Below are positions 12,716 to 23,935 of a DNA stretch of 64,000 nucleotides, piece after piece. The translations under genes were made by a program, and so were the position numbers. Source of the stretch: Piezodorus guildinii. Its lineage: Eukaryota; Arthropoda; Insecta; Hemiptera; Pentatomidae. Below the pieces are notes generated by a model. The model did no database searches. It worked only from the letters and a program-made list of their open reading frames with translations, and was not told the DNA's origin. The stretch's first letter is position 1; each line of letters starts with the position of its first letter. The stretch spans positions 104,192,116 to 104,256,115 of the forward strand of contig CM041294.1 of NCBI GenBank assembly GCA_023052935.1, read 5' to 3'.

Positions 12716-12935
12716 ACTCAGAAGGAGGACAGTGTGGTACAGAATTCCGGCTCACTGGTTCGACTCCGGCTATAGCAGGATAATTATTTATTCAGTTTAC
12801 TAGCCCTAGGTCGAAACCTCCTATGGAACTATGGCATTTATAATGTGGGTTACCGAAATTAGGGAAAAACCGGGTTGTTATGAGAAATCTTGGCCTCTTT
12901 GCACAACTATTCATCGAGTTATCCACATAGAAGAA
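12716..12935 (+). repeat. tRNA-derived SINE, family A, diverged copy
   Basis: A B box (GGTTCGACTCC, 12757-12767) is followed by the family A body, including AATTATTTATTC and ATAATGTGGGTTACC. It is diverged and partly deleted compared with the copy at 3409-3716. Confidence 0.7.
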
Positions 12936-13577
12936 ACGTATTTTGTGACATTTGATGTTTAATAAATTTAGGCTGGTATCATTTAAATTTAATGTTTAAA
13001 ATTTAATTTTTTGGTCTTATTGTTATTTTATTTTTTAATGTTATTCTATTTTCATGTTGTTTCACTCCTTAGTCCTAATATTAACCTTTGTTTTTCTGCC
13101 GAATGTATGAATGTATTGCAATAATCATAGACCTGTCTTTCTTATTTCTTTATTAACTTATTAATTATTAATAACTATCAAGAGGATAAACACTATGCAA
13201 ATGCAGATTCTAAGGAGTTTGATGTTTATTAACATACGAGAAAGAGTAAAAAAATAAAGAGATTCTTCAAAAAAGTAAACATTAAAAGTCTAGGGGTTGA
13301 GGCCCAACGATTAAAAAGGAGCTGAGTTGCACACTTGTCCAGGATGAAAGAAGAGAGAAGGACCAAGATTTCACGAAAGGATAATTTAACGCAGTGTATA
13401 GGCGAGAACTGGTAGATGGCTGCGAGGGGCAAATCCAGTAGGAAAAATGTTACAAAAAATATTACATTTGTATTTTCTTTTTTATGTATACTTATAAGGA
13501 CCCTTTTTTGTTATCTATATTTTTCGTTCTTCTACCACAAATTATTATTTCTTTGGAATTAAATTATTTGTATTTAG

Positions 13578-13830
13578 GGGTCACCTGCCTTACAGCCTTA
13601 TATGCCCAAGATCACGGATACAAACCCGCGGGATTTTTTAATAGGAGTGAAAAATCCTTAGTAATTCCGTCCTTCGGAGAGACCGATAAAGGTGGTCCCG
13701 AGCCTGTGCGCTGTCAGGTACTCGTTAAAGATCCCTATTCTAATTAAAAGTGGATAGGCAAAATTTAGGACATCCACTGTAGCATCGTCCGATTACCACA
13801 CATCAGCATAAAGTGATGCTAAAGAAATAA
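13578..13830 (+). repeat. tRNA-derived SINE, family B, copy 2
   Basis: GTCACCTG at the head is joined to ACAGCC after an internal deletion. The body retains CCGTCCTTCGGAG, ACTCGTTAAAGATCCCTA, TAGCATCGTCCGATTA and the tail GTGATGCTAAAG. Confidence 0.85.
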
Positions 13831-14800
13831 CCAATATTTCAATTTAAAGATTATAATTATTTATTTATATTTATTTTTGCTATATTCAACTCCTATCAAG
13901 TTACTCAATATGGGGAAGACTTTTGTCAATACACTGATATCAATAAAGCTATTAGTATTAGTATTATAATTATTAAAATTGTTGTTCACCGTTTCGAGGC
14001 AATGCGTAATTATCATGGCCACACTAAAAAAAAATATACTATTTTAAAATAAACTAATTTTACGAAACTCTGAACTCTTAAACTACATAAAAAAGTTAAT
14101 GTTTGAATTTAATCTCAAAGGCATCATTACTGTTTTCCTTATTGAGAAAAAGTGTAGTATATATAATACTGGACCCCCTAGGTATCATCCACCATCACTT
14201 GCATAATATCCGATGGCAGGCATTTGTACCTGTATATACTTCTTAAAACGTTAATATCGATGTAGGAATTGTTTTAAGAGAGTTTTTTTTTCTAAAGATA
14301 AAACTAAATTATACATAAAAAAATTAAATAAATGAATAAAGGAAAAGCATAGGCTCAGCACTGCTTCATAAATGAAGTTTTTTATCTCTTTTAATGAAAA
14401 TTGTTTGATTTGAAAATTATTAAAAAAATATATGGAATAATTATGCCGGTTTTCCGTAATGGAAAATTATGGAACTAATTTGATTATTTTGGTGATTTCA
14501 AAAATCTTTAAGTTAAAGTATTTTAAACTTCTATATTCCATGAAGACCCGTTTCCTACCTGTTTACTATTAAATATGATTATCAAGATAAAGAGAAAATG
14601 AAAAAAATAAATTACAAGTAAGCCTAATTAAAAAGTCTAATGAAGTAATTGAACGAACGAGGGTGAGACGACAAATACATGTACCATCCTTAACTTATTC
14701 CTGACAGTCTGAAATACATGTACGTACACAACAAATAATGTATTTATACTGTAGCCTTGACCCTGTTAGAAATGTAGAACAGTTGTTATTTTATTTTCAG
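13831..14800. other. AT-rich stretch, nothing supported
   Basis: No recognisable coding, RNA or repeat feature. Confidence 0.55.
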
Positions 14801-15005
14801 CTGAATGCAAAGGTTCTTCGAATCGTGGATTTGGCCAGACCACCAGAGTGGTCTAACGAGTTGCAGCAACACGGCCCGGGAAGTCCAATATTTCTCAACA
14901 AGATTCCGTCCACCTCTACTCTGCTCGTCCAAGGCTATTATAACCTGAATGGGAATTATTCTGGAGTAGGGTTAATGTCCGATAGTCTCGTGGGAAATTC
15001 TTTTT
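14801..15005 (+). other. GC-balanced, exon-like open segment of unknown origin
   Basis: An island of about 205 bp with normal GC starts after TTATTTTCAG, an acceptor-like sequence, and is open in one plus frame through to a TAA at 15026. The frame reads LNAKVLRIVDLARPPEWSN and onward. No matching donor, start or partner exon was found, and the family is not recognised. It could be a stray exon or a fragment of a mobile element. Confidence 0.3.
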
Positions 15006-16144
15006 TTTTGGTAGATAAAACAAATTAATTATAAAACCATGAATAATATAATAACATATTTATTTTTATCTTTATAATTACTGTATAACGTTTATTATAT
15101 ATATACTTTATTTTATAATGTTCAAGATTCTTTAATAAAATTCACCTATTCATATTTTCTTTATTCATTATCTTTTTAGTAGTGACTCTCAGTCAGCGTT
15201 TTTCCATTTTCAGGTATCAATAACCTTATAAAACACATTAAAATATTTTTGAACATGTTTCTAGATGCTTTTGTATGCTAATTCGTTTTATTCAATTAAT
15301 TATACGAATTGGCTGAACATATAAAATAAACATATATAATTAAATAAATTATTTTCTTATGAATCAAATATTAATAATATTTAATATTCATTCCTTTGGG
15401 TTGTTTTACTTGTTTTAATGTTTTTGTTCATTTTCTAAAGTATTTAAGTCCTTATTTATTACTCTCATGTTTTTCATCTGTTATAAATTGATACCATTAC
15501 TTTCTGTTCAATCTTTTCTTGCTTTTAAAACAATTTACTCTTACGAATACTATAGTATATGTAGTATTGGTTTAATACTCTTGAGTTACATAAACATTTT
15601 AGCTAGAATATAATGTAACTAAATAAATGATTGGTAAAATATGTTTTAATCTCCTTCCACCTCTTCCTCTTAACTCTAACTCCCTCAAAAAGTAACCTTC
15701 CTCAATAACAAACTGCTTTGGAATATATTATTGAATTGTAGGTTCTATATATTGTATTAAATTGTTTATCTGTATTTAAATATTCATATTATAACTTCGA
15801 GGAGAGAAGGAGTATATAGAATAAGTATATAGACTTCGAATTGAGCACTGCGAGTATACAGATTTTCTTATACAGACATCTTCTAAGACGTCAAGAAGTA
15901 CGAACCTATGGATGCAATAATGCCCTACAAATTTTGAACATCTGCTAATTTGGTACACATTATTGGAGCAATCGAGAATAAAGGTAGGTCTAAAGGAAAG
16001 AACGAAGGATGAATACTTGAAAATGAAGAATAGTCCAATGAAATTCATAAAAATTGAATGATACTACCACCGTATGTACTTATTTGTATCATACTTCTGA
16101 GTCTTAAGATAGAGGTGGATAAACAAATAATAACAATAATAATA

Positions 16145-16150
<6 letters not shown>
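15006..16150. other. AT-rich stretch, nothing supported
   Basis: No supported gene. The minus-strand frame of 90 codons near 15776-16048 lacks any domain and is AT-driven. Confidence 0.55.

Positions 16151-16194
<44 letters not shown>
16151..16194. repeat. (AT)n microsatellite
   Basis: Uninterrupted AT dinucleotide run of about 44 bp. Confidence 0.95.
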
Positions 16195-16197
<3 letters not shown>

Positions 16198-16379
16198 TTT
16201 TATCCTTAGCAATATTAAAGGAAATAATATAATAATAAGGAAATATAAATGACAGATAACAGTAATAAAATATTGTAGATAAGTAGTACAATATATATTC
16301 TGAAATGTCTTAAAATATTATTAAAACGTTATGTTTAGAACGTAGGACGATATAATTACTATAAAAATATAATTATTTC

Positions 16380-16455
16380 TATTAATAATAATAATTCTTT
16401 ATTTATCCCGGGACAAGTCCCTTCAGAATAACATAACAGGAAATAAAAAGGTGGA
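16380..16455 (-). mobile_element. LINE 3' terminus (CR1/L2-like family)
   Basis: On the minus strand, ATGTTATTCTGAAGGGAC is followed by AATAAAG and an ATT-repeat tail. The same 3' end recurs at 16735-16800 (minus), 28740-28895 (plus) and at the end of the LINE at 24590-25235. Confidence 0.6.
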
Positions 16456-16551
16456 CTTGAGACTTGAGTAGAAGAAAGAATTAAACTAATAACATGAACA
16501 AACAAAATAACTTTAAACTAAATTATGATAAAGAAGTACAAACCAGAAAAA

Positions 16552-16657
16552 AATGTATGTTAACATGATAAATAAAAATGTATGTTAACATACATATAAA
16601 TGTATGTTAACATGTTACATGTATGTTAACATGTAATAAATGTATGTTAACATGATA
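16552..16657. repeat. Interspersed palindromic minisatellite (ATGTTAACAT core)
   Basis: Five copies of a 13-15 bp word, ATGTATGTTAACATG, recur every 19-25 bp with AT-rich spacers. Each contains the perfect 10-bp palindrome ATGTTAACAT. Nothing else in the window resembles it. Confidence 0.85.
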
Positions 16658-16734
16658 GCAAAAAATAATATACAAAATATATATATATATATATATATGA
16701 TCAGATAAAAGAAAAATATAAAATATAATAGAAA

Positions 16735-16800
16735 AATGAACTTTATTCTGGGACATAGCCTCTTAAGAATAACATTGATGTTACAAATAAATATAGCTCT
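16735..16800 (-). mobile_element. LINE 3' terminus (CR1/L2-like family)
   Basis: The reverse complement contains AATGTTATTCTTAAGAGGC and CCCAGAATAAAG, the 3' end shared with 28740-28895. Confidence 0.6.
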
Positions 16801-17217
16801 TCTGGCCAGAATACATAAAATAGATTAAATTATTTGTGAACTTAATTATTTACATAAATAATAATATATACACATATACACGCACAAACATATGCATGTA
16901 TGTATACAGTTTTTAAAAACAAAGGAAATTACTATTCTTCTTTAACATATATATAATTTAATCTTGCATCTTTGCATCAATACAGAAAATTAGATGAATA
17001 AATTAATGAAGACATGAAGCAGGTTTTATAAATATTGTTAAAGCTGCTTTAGAGCTATAGTCTATAGAAAACACTCTAATGTCAATTATTATTATAGAAG
17101 AGTAAATATAATTATGAATGTAATTACATTCATTAATATAGAAAACACATTTTCGGCTCTTCATCTCCTCTCGCACCGAATAAAAAAAAAGAGAGGGTAA
17201 ATAAAATAAAATTAGGT
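16801..17217. other. AT-rich stretch, nothing supported
   Basis: Low-complexity AT-rich DNA leading to the target site of the Jockey element. Confidence 0.5.
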
Positions 17218-17237
17218 CAACCCATTCAGGTGATAAT
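17218..17237 (+). repeat. Target-site duplication, 5' copy
   Basis: CAACCCATTCAGGTGATAAT matches 21652-21671 at 18 of 20 positions; the first 11 bases are identical. Confidence 0.8.
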
Positions 17238-17544
17238 ATTGATATTTCATATTTTCATTGATCTTTCTACTCGTGAAGTAAGAAGGCTTAACTGCTAATT
17301 ATAGTTTTTGGCGTGGTTTCAACCACGGAACCTCATCGCTTAGCAGTAAGTAGCACGGTCGAACAGCAGCTTGAAGATCTCTGTCTGAAGCCGAAGACTC
17401 CTCCTTTGCTCCGAATACTTCTCTCCTTGTTTAGCTTAGCACCTGTACGCTGTTGGGGTCCACACTTATCCCGTGGACCCAACCCCATCAGCCAAGGTAG
17501 CGTCGCGCTGACAAGGCTTTACGAGGTAACTGGCAACAGAAGAT

Positions 17545-18741
17545 ATGGCTGCAGGACCAGCTGGCCCTAGCGATATGGACGTTGCCCCGACCGAAGCCAG
17601 GGGTGAAAAAAGAACCCTCACCGATAGCGAAGGTTTTATACAAGTGACGAAAAGGAATGCTCTAAAACCCCGCCCGGTCCCTGTGCCGCCACCGGTGTCA
17701 ACATCAAATAGGTTTGAGGTAATCACACCAAAGAAAAAGCTCCCTCCCCCCATCATCATTTCGCCACCCATATCTTTTACGTCCTTGAAGGAAGAATTAT
17801 TCCAGATAGGCATACAAGAATTTAAGACGAACTCTTCCCCCAAGGAGACGAGATTATATCTGACAAATGATCTCGATCACGACATAGCTGTGAAGTTGCT
17901 ACGGCACAATGAAAAAGTGCTGTTCCACTCCTACGCCCCTCGTGGAACCAAAAGATCAAAAAAATTTGTCATTCAAGGGTTTGACCTCGACCATCCCATA
18001 GAAGAAATAACAGAGGAGCTGAAGAACAGATTGATTGGTTTCAGGTTAGCCAGGAGGCTAACCCGGAAAAACGAAGCTGGAGTGGCTTATGAGATTGAAG
18101 GAGTACAAGTCATTACCGACCCTTCAGTCAAGATTGAAGACATAAGAGCCCTCCGCAGCATCGGGAGGGTAATAATAAGGGTTTACCCCTTTAAAGAAGA
18201 TGGGGCCCCTGCCCAGTGCAGGAACTGTCAGCAGTTTGGGCACATTATGAAGTATTGTGGCCGCATAGCCGCCTGCCCGTGGTGTGGGGGAACTCACGCC
18301 AACCAAAACTGCCCTCGCCCGACCGCGGCGAAATGCGCCAACTGTGGAGGAAGCCACCCTGCCTCTTCAAAGGACTGCCCACGTAGACTGGAGCTAATGA
18401 AGAAAAGAAGAAACGAAGCCACTACAAGAGCTGCTGCTTCTTCAAGACAGCCTAGCAGACTAGCCCAGCCGGACCTACCTCACTCTGGACATCTGGGAGG
18501 AACCACAGCGCCGGCACAGCAGCAGCAGTACCAGCACCAGGACCTACCCCTACCACCACAACCTACTGGAGACGGACCAATGACAGGTACCCCTCTATCC
18601 CCATCACCGGGCCAGAGTGGTACATTAGCCGATGTATTAGCGGCTAATGCAAAACTCAGCTCCCAGATCACCCAGCTGATGACGTCGATAAACAGGATAA
18701 TGGAGATGATGATGAAGGTGATAAGTAAACATTATGACTGA
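17545..18741 (+). CDS. Jockey-type ORF1 (gag-like nucleic-acid-binding protein)
   Basis: An intact 398-residue frame. Residues about 55-220 resemble the region that precedes the zinc fingers in Jockey/X-element gag proteins (KFVIQGFDLDHPIEEI; VKIEDIRALRSIGRVIIRV). Three zinc knuckles follow from about residue 225: CRNCQQFGHIMKYC, CPWCGGTHANQNC and a divergent CANCGGSHPASSKDC. The C-terminal third is rich in Gln, Pro and Ser. In this family ORF1 coats the element RNA and takes it to its insertion target; that role is inferred. The stop codon overlaps the ORF2 start (ATGACTGA at 18734-18741), the usual arrangement for reinitiation in such elements. Confidence 0.92.
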   Translation: MAAGPAGPSDMDVAPTEARGEKRTLTDSEGFIQVTKRNALKPRPVPVPPPVSTSNRFEVITPKKKLPPPIIISPPISFTSLKEELFQIGIQEFKTNSSPKETRLYLTNDLDHDIAVKLLRHNEKVLFHSYAPRGTKRSKKFVIQGFDLDHPIEEITEELKNRLIGFRLARRLTRKNEAGVAYEIEGVQVITDPSVKIEDIRALRSIGRVIIRVYPFKEDGAPAQCRNCQQFGHIMKYCGRIAACPWCGGTHANQNCPRPTAAKCANCGGSHPASSKDCPRRLELMKKRRNEATTRAAASSRQPSRLAQPDLPHSGHLGGTTAPAQQQQYQHQDLPLPPQPTGDGPMTGTPLSPSPGQSGTLADVLAANAKLSSQITQLMTSINRIMEMMMKVISKHYD

Positions 18742-21410
18742 ACATCTCGTCATCAACTACAATATCCGAGGTCTACGTCAGAAGCAGGCTGAAGTTGAAC
18801 TCCTCCTACAGCAGCATCGGCCATCGGTAGTGGCGCTGACGGACACCATTCTTCCAGCATCTGAGTGGCTGTATATCCAGGGTTACATCGCGTACCGGGA
18901 GATGTGCAATCCAGGGACTGATGAGAGTGTCGTCATCTTGGTCAGAAGAGATGTTCCTTCACGGTTAATACCCAACCCGGTTGCTTCTACCAAGGGTACT
19001 CACATAGTCACAGTCGATGTTCACCTGAAACATCGGTACACTTTCTGCTGTGTCTATAGGAGACCCAAGGCTATAGCAACATCTATGAAGCTACTGCTGC
19101 AACACGCCCAGGGTAGAAGTCGATTTGTTGTTCTTGGGGACTTCAACGCTCGACATACTGCCTGGCTGTGTAACAGTAATAACATGATGGGTACTTACAT
19201 CTCCAAGACCAGGATGGCGGTCTTTCACAGGGGGGGTGCACACCTTCAGGCATGCGGCCCGACCTTGCTGGACATCCACACTAGACCTTCTCCTGACCAG
19301 GGATCAGCACACCGTCACGGGGTGCCTTGCACTCCCGTACGGACCGTCTGACCATCGGCCTGTGCTTTACACCTTTGAGGGAACGCCCCCCGCACCCCCG
19401 GCGAGCAAGTACCTCTTTCACAAGGCCGACTGGAAGGGCTATAAGGCTAGTGTCGATAATACACTACCCAAGATACAGCCTCTGAGATATGAAGCCGAGG
19501 TGGATGGCGCTGTGGCCGTCATCACCACTACCATACAGAAGTCAGCGAATTATAATATCCCTAGGTTCAGCCCCCAGCCGATCGCTCTCAGAAAGCCTCC
19601 GAGGCACATACTCGCCTTGGTAGCCCAAAGGAACAACCTGAGGAACGTCTTTTACCGCACGGGTGATTACGGCTTGAAACCGGCAATCAATGCGATGACC
19701 AGGCAGATAGCCAGCCTCATGCGTGCCTGGAAGACCGCCCTCTGGCACGAACAGCTCCGGAGGACTCATGACGACCAGAAGCAATTCTGGAAACTCATCA
19801 GGACTCATGTCGCCAAGAAGAGGACTGTGCACCTGACGTCTGAGAGCGATCTGTTGACCCCGGTTGAACAGGCTGAACTCCTGGCTACCGACTATGAAGC
19901 GAGGAAAGAGGCTCGTGTGAGTGCTGCTCCTGGACTTCCAGAAGGGAGACCTCCGTCCCCCAATGAGAAGCCCATCCACTTCACCTTCAAGCAGCTTGAG
20001 TCGGTGCTACGACGTACTAAGGGCAATAAGTCCTCTGGGAAGGACGATATTCCTTATGTCCTGTTGAAGATGCTCCCTAGGAGGGGTAAAGCCTTCTTAT
20101 TGAACATTTTTAACACGTGCATCCGGTTATCGTATTTTCCTAAGGCTTGGAAAGAAGCGATCGTAGTGCCGCTACTCAAACCGGGGAAGAGTGGAGATTC
20201 AACGGAACACTATCGCCCGATCAGTCTTCTCTCGCACATGAGTAAGATCTTAGAAAGGCTAGTTCACCACCATCTGATGAACCACTGTACGGAGGAGAAC
20301 ATCATCCCACCTGAACAGACAGGATTCCAACGAGGGGTAGCCTGTGAACACCATCTGGCGAAGTTGCCGGCCCATACCATGGAGCGGATGAGGAAGAACA
20401 ACGATGCCACAGCACTAATCTCCTTGGACTGCACACAGGCCTTCTACTGTGTGTCTCACACTCTATTACTCCGCCGTCTGGAGGAGTTCAAGTTCCCTGC
20501 CTCCCTATGCCGATTGATCCGAAACTATCTTAGTCGAAGATCTTTCGTTGTAAGGTTCGGCGGGAGCCTGTCGAATCCACACGATACCATCTGCGGGGTA
20601 CCTCAAGGGTCTGTACTGGGGCCACTACTATTTGTCGTTTTCACGGCACCGGTGGTCTCAGTAAAGCATCCGGGAGCAACAGTAGCAGCCTATGCGGACG
20701 ACATCGCCATTTACTCCACCAGCATGAGCGCCACCAAGGCACGTGACCAGGCTCAGAAAGCAGCCAACGTCATAGTTGGGGAATTGAAGAATATCGGAAT
20801 CAAGGTCAACCCAGCCAAAACGGACGCCATCATCTTGTCCTTCCAGAAGGGGAAGAAGAAGTTACCCACCGAGTTTGAGATAGACAGCGTAAAACTTCCT
20901 CTCTCCAACTCAATTCTTTACCTAGGTGTGACCTTGGACCGACACCTGACATTCTCCAGCCATGTACGGGAAAGAATCAAGCTGGCCCGCAGGAAGTCCC
21001 ATAGACTCTACCACCTACTCACCTCGCCGCAGCTCTCACTGCGACTCAAGTTGCAAATCTACAAGGCCGTTATCAGACCGACTCTACTCCATGGTGCGCC
21101 CCTGCTCCGCCACCTCTATCAGACCACGCTCAAAAGGCTGCAGAGTTATCAGAACTCCGTCCTAAGGAGGATAGTCAGAGGAACCACACTCCAGCGGGCG
21201 AGAAATGCCACTATCCACGAGGAACTCCATCTTCCCTCGGTGCCAGAGTTCATCAGCAGGAGACACGTCAAGTTCTTTGACGGGTTAAAGGCTTGTGCGA
21301 ACCCTCTCTTCAGGGACGTAGTTCCACCACCTGCGCCTGGAAGGTGGCAAGGCTCTCTCCCCCTGGTCGACGTGGTCGCCCTGGGAAGGGGTCTGGACTC
21401 TGCAGTCTGA
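18734..21410 (+). pseudogene. Jockey-type ORF2 (endonuclease plus reverse transcriptase), one frameshift
   Basis: The N-terminal part (18734 to about 19236) is an apurinic-type endonuclease: NYNIRG at the start and VVLGDFNARH in the middle. The frame changes at a run of seven G (19230-19236). The second frame (from 19236 to 21410) continues the endonuclease (GPSDHRPVLYTF), then the reverse transcriptase: YRPISLLSHMSKILERLV, TGFQRG, GVPQGSVLGPLLF and the catalytic YADDIAIY. Motif A keeps its first Asp (LDCTQAF), although the usual second Asp of AFD is Tyr. Except for the frameshift the protein looks intact. An indel error in the G run is a real alternative to mutation. Confidence 0.92.
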
Positions 21411-21651
21411 CCCGCATACATTTAACCACCAGCAAAATGGTTCCTCCTCATTTTACTTCAACAAAGGCACAAAGCCACCCCACTCCTCAAGCGCATACCG
21501 CGCCTAGTGCGAAAGGAACCTTAGAATGCCAACGGGCAATACGAGGCCTGAGCCATGGACTGTATATACCATTGCTGCTGTATATACACACAATGTTTTT
21601 TGTATTTATTTTGTAAATAAAGTTGGAGGATAAGAAAAAAACAAAAAAAAA

Positions 21652-21671
21652 CAACCCATTCAAGAGATAAT
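21652..21671 (+). repeat. Target-site duplication, 3' copy
   Basis: CAACCCATTCAAGAGATAAT follows the A-rich tail of the Jockey element and pairs with 17218-17237. Confidence 0.8.
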
Positions 21672-22416
21672 CCTAGTTTAAATCGGACTTGTTCAAACAA
21701 GCAGCACTATACGGGGTATCAGGCATTGCAGTCTCGTTTTTCAAAGTATTCTGTGAACGTATGAATCCGTTTACTTTTTTTTTTTTTTGAATAAACTATT
21801 GAAAACTAAAAATCTCTTGAAACATTAGAGAAGCTCATTTAATAGATTAAAACAAATCCGGATCTGTATTAGATCTGATGATAAAATAGAAGTTATGGAA
21901 TTGATTTTAATCCAGTTACTAGTCGTCATTTTGAAACAGCAGATAGTTTTTAAATGTTATGGATGGAACAAGAATTATTCTTATGAAACATTCGATTAAG
22001 TAAAAAGAAAAAAATACTATTGATGAATCTACTTTGATTGCAAAGTTTGGAAGATTTTATTAATTAAAGGAAAAAAATACATGGACTTTATGCAGAATAT
22101 CTGCACTTTCTATAAAAGAATGTGATAATTGGTGTAATTACACAAATTAATCATTGTTAAGATTCTACTTTAAAAGCTGATTACTATCTCTTAATTGTTA
22201 AGGTAATGTTAAGATTGCATGTTTTATTATAGTTTATTTACATGAACTTTACATCATTCATTGGGCTCTATGTTCATTAATAAATAAAAATGCTTCAATT
22301 AATTCCGTATATCTATTTATATATCATTATTGTAGCTACCTACTTATGTATCTAATTTTAGATCTAAATTTCAAATTTTGAAATAAAAAAATTAAGTTTA
22401 ATATAATATGTTTTTT
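21672..22416. other. AT-rich stretch, nothing supported
   Basis: No supported feature. Confidence 0.55.
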
Positions 22417-22569
22417 ATTAGGGGTACTCACTACGTTTGCTATAGCATGCTATTTGTGCTATTGTGCTAAACCCATAAATTTTATACAGGAAATGACTGT
22501 AGAAACTCGACGGATTTAGCAAAATAACACAAATAGCATGCTATAGCAAACGTAGTGAGTACTCCTATT
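22417..22569. mobile_element. Hairpin MITE with long terminal inverted repeats
   Basis: The left arm (from 22419, GGGGTACTCACTACGTTTGC...) and the reverse complement of the right arm (ending near 22567) match over roughly 50 bp with few differences. The unpaired centre is about 40 bp. Both ends abut TA-containing sequence, compatible with a short TA/TTA target duplication. There is no coding capacity. Such short, nearly fully palindromic units are typical MITEs or foldback elements. The parental DNA transposon family is not identified. Confidence 0.8.
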
Positions 22570-22584
22570 TTATATAATATTATA

Positions 22585-22800
22585 TTGTAATCATGTTCCA
22601 AAAACTGTCAAACATCTATTATTAGAGTGTCCCATTTTCGAAACATCAAGAAGTAAAATTAAACTGACAGGAACCCTAAAAGATATATTAAATGATGATG
22701 AAGATAGAGTAAAAAAGTTACTAAGCTATTTAAAAGAAATCAAATATTACAACCAAATCTAGCAAACCACAGTTGCCAATGATCCCGTAGGGTAGAGGCA
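22585..22800 (+). pseudogene. LINE ORF2 C-terminal remnant (zinc-binding tail)
   Basis: A short open stretch reads VKHLLLECPIFETSRSKIKL and continues to a stop at about 22760 (YLKEIKYYNQI). The HLLLECP motif is the C-terminal Cys/His signature of R1/I-type LINE proteins. Upstream RT sequence is missing. The 3' UTR runs into the tandem array at 22821. Confidence 0.55.
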
Positions 22801-22820
22801 AATAGCAAAATAAAAATAAA

Positions 22821-22940
22821 TAAGTCGAATGTAATATAATTAAGTTGAATATAATATAATTAAGTTGTAAATAATACAACCAAGTTAAATATAATACAAT
22901 TGAGTTGAATATAATATAATTAAGTTGATTATAACATAGG
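22821..22940 (+). repeat. 20-bp tandem array, six units
   Basis: Six consecutive 20-bp units of the form TAAGTTGAATATAATATAAT fill the interval with no length change. Units 1, 3, 4 and 6 carry substitutions. It lies directly behind a LINE C-terminus and may be that element's reiterated 3' tail. Confidence 0.9.
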
Positions 22941-23677
22941 AATCCTCACAGACAACGAACATAGCAATGGAGAAGAGACCAATTGATATCTGAATGCTGT
23001 TTTCGTTTCTCTCTATACTTTGTCTCCTGACTGCTGGGCCCTAAAGCCTTTACACGAAATCTTTATTCATAAGCTGCTGGTCAACAACCCCGCTTTGTAG
23101 GACTCGGGTCAAAAGTTCTCCGTTGAATTGAAAATCGATTACATTCTTCTTGGGGTATTCACTTTTCACGAAAAAAAAGTAACAGGAAATCGAAAAGAAA
23201 AATAGTGTAAAATACATTTGAAAAGATAGACCCAACTACGTTAAATTAGCAGTTCATATTTTAAGCAGTTTAAAATAATAATAATCCACTAGAAATCTGC
23301 TTAGATAGATGGAAAATTTATTTATTATCTAACATATTTTAAGGTTACAACTTATTACATTCTTTCGGGAAGCTGATGGAGTAAAAATATGTACAGTTTT
23401 TATTATTTACTACAATAATAATATATACAGAAGTAAATCAGTAAATAAAATAGTAGTATAACATATGAAGTTCTTATAAATAAAATACGGTTTAGATTAT
23501 TTTATTTACTATCCTTTGTGTATGTTAAAAAATATATAAATATAAATATATTAATTGAATTTAATTGACATTTTACTTGATCTATAGCATGATTTTTATT
23601 TAATTTTTATTTTGAGTTATTAGTTCAATGTCATGGCACTATTAGACAGTATTATAAGCATGTTCTTTTGTTTATTT

Positions 23678-23935
23678 GACGTCACTTTGTGCTACTGAGG
23701 CCAATCGGACGATGCTACATTGGGACTCCTAATTTTTAGCAATCCAGATTTAATTAGGGTAGGGATCTTTAACGAGTACCTGACATCGCACAGGCTCCGG
23801 ACCACCTTCTTACGTCCACTCCGAAGGAGGGCATAACTAAAAATTTTTTACTCCCATTAAAAAGTCCTAGGACCACCTGCGGGTTTGAACCCGCGACCTT
23901 TGGCATAGAAGGCTGTTGTATTATCCTGATCCCTA
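23678..23935 (-). repeat. tRNA-derived SINE, family B, copy 3
   Basis: On the minus strand the B box region GCGGGTTCAAACCCGC (23881-23896 on plus) is followed by the family body (AGGTACTCGTTAAAGATCCC, GTAGCATCGTCCGATTGG) and the tail. It is one of the best-preserved copies. Confidence 0.88.

Larger units (their letters stand above)
17238..21651 (+). mobile_element. Jockey-type non-LTR retrotransposon, nearly complete
   Basis: The element is 4.4 kb and about 50 percent GC, in sharp contrast to its flanks. It has a 5' UTR, a gag-like ORF1 with three zinc knuckles, an ORF2 with endonuclease and reverse transcriptase domains, a 3' UTR with AATAAA (21616-21621) and an A-rich tail (about 21633-21651). 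It is flanked by a 20-bp duplication. Two mismatches in the duplication and one frameshift in ORF2 suggest modest age, or sequencing error in the homopolymer. The exact 5' end is inferred from the duplication only. Confidence 0.93.

Noticed and set aside
16064..16291. Minus-strand frame with a YIYIYI run
   Set aside because: Translation of an AT microsatellite.
17466..17843. 125-codon minus-strand frame at the Jockey ORF1 start
   Set aside because: Shadow of the intact ORF1 on the plus strand; no domain of its own.
19542..19979. 145-codon minus-strand frame inside Jockey ORF2
   Set aside because: Antisense shadow of a GC-rich coding region with recognised RT sequence on plus.
19236..21410. 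A separate RT gene starting at 19236
   Set aside because: The codon there is GTG within the endonuclease domain, and the upstream part of the same domain is present in the other frame; it is one ORF2 with a frameshift.
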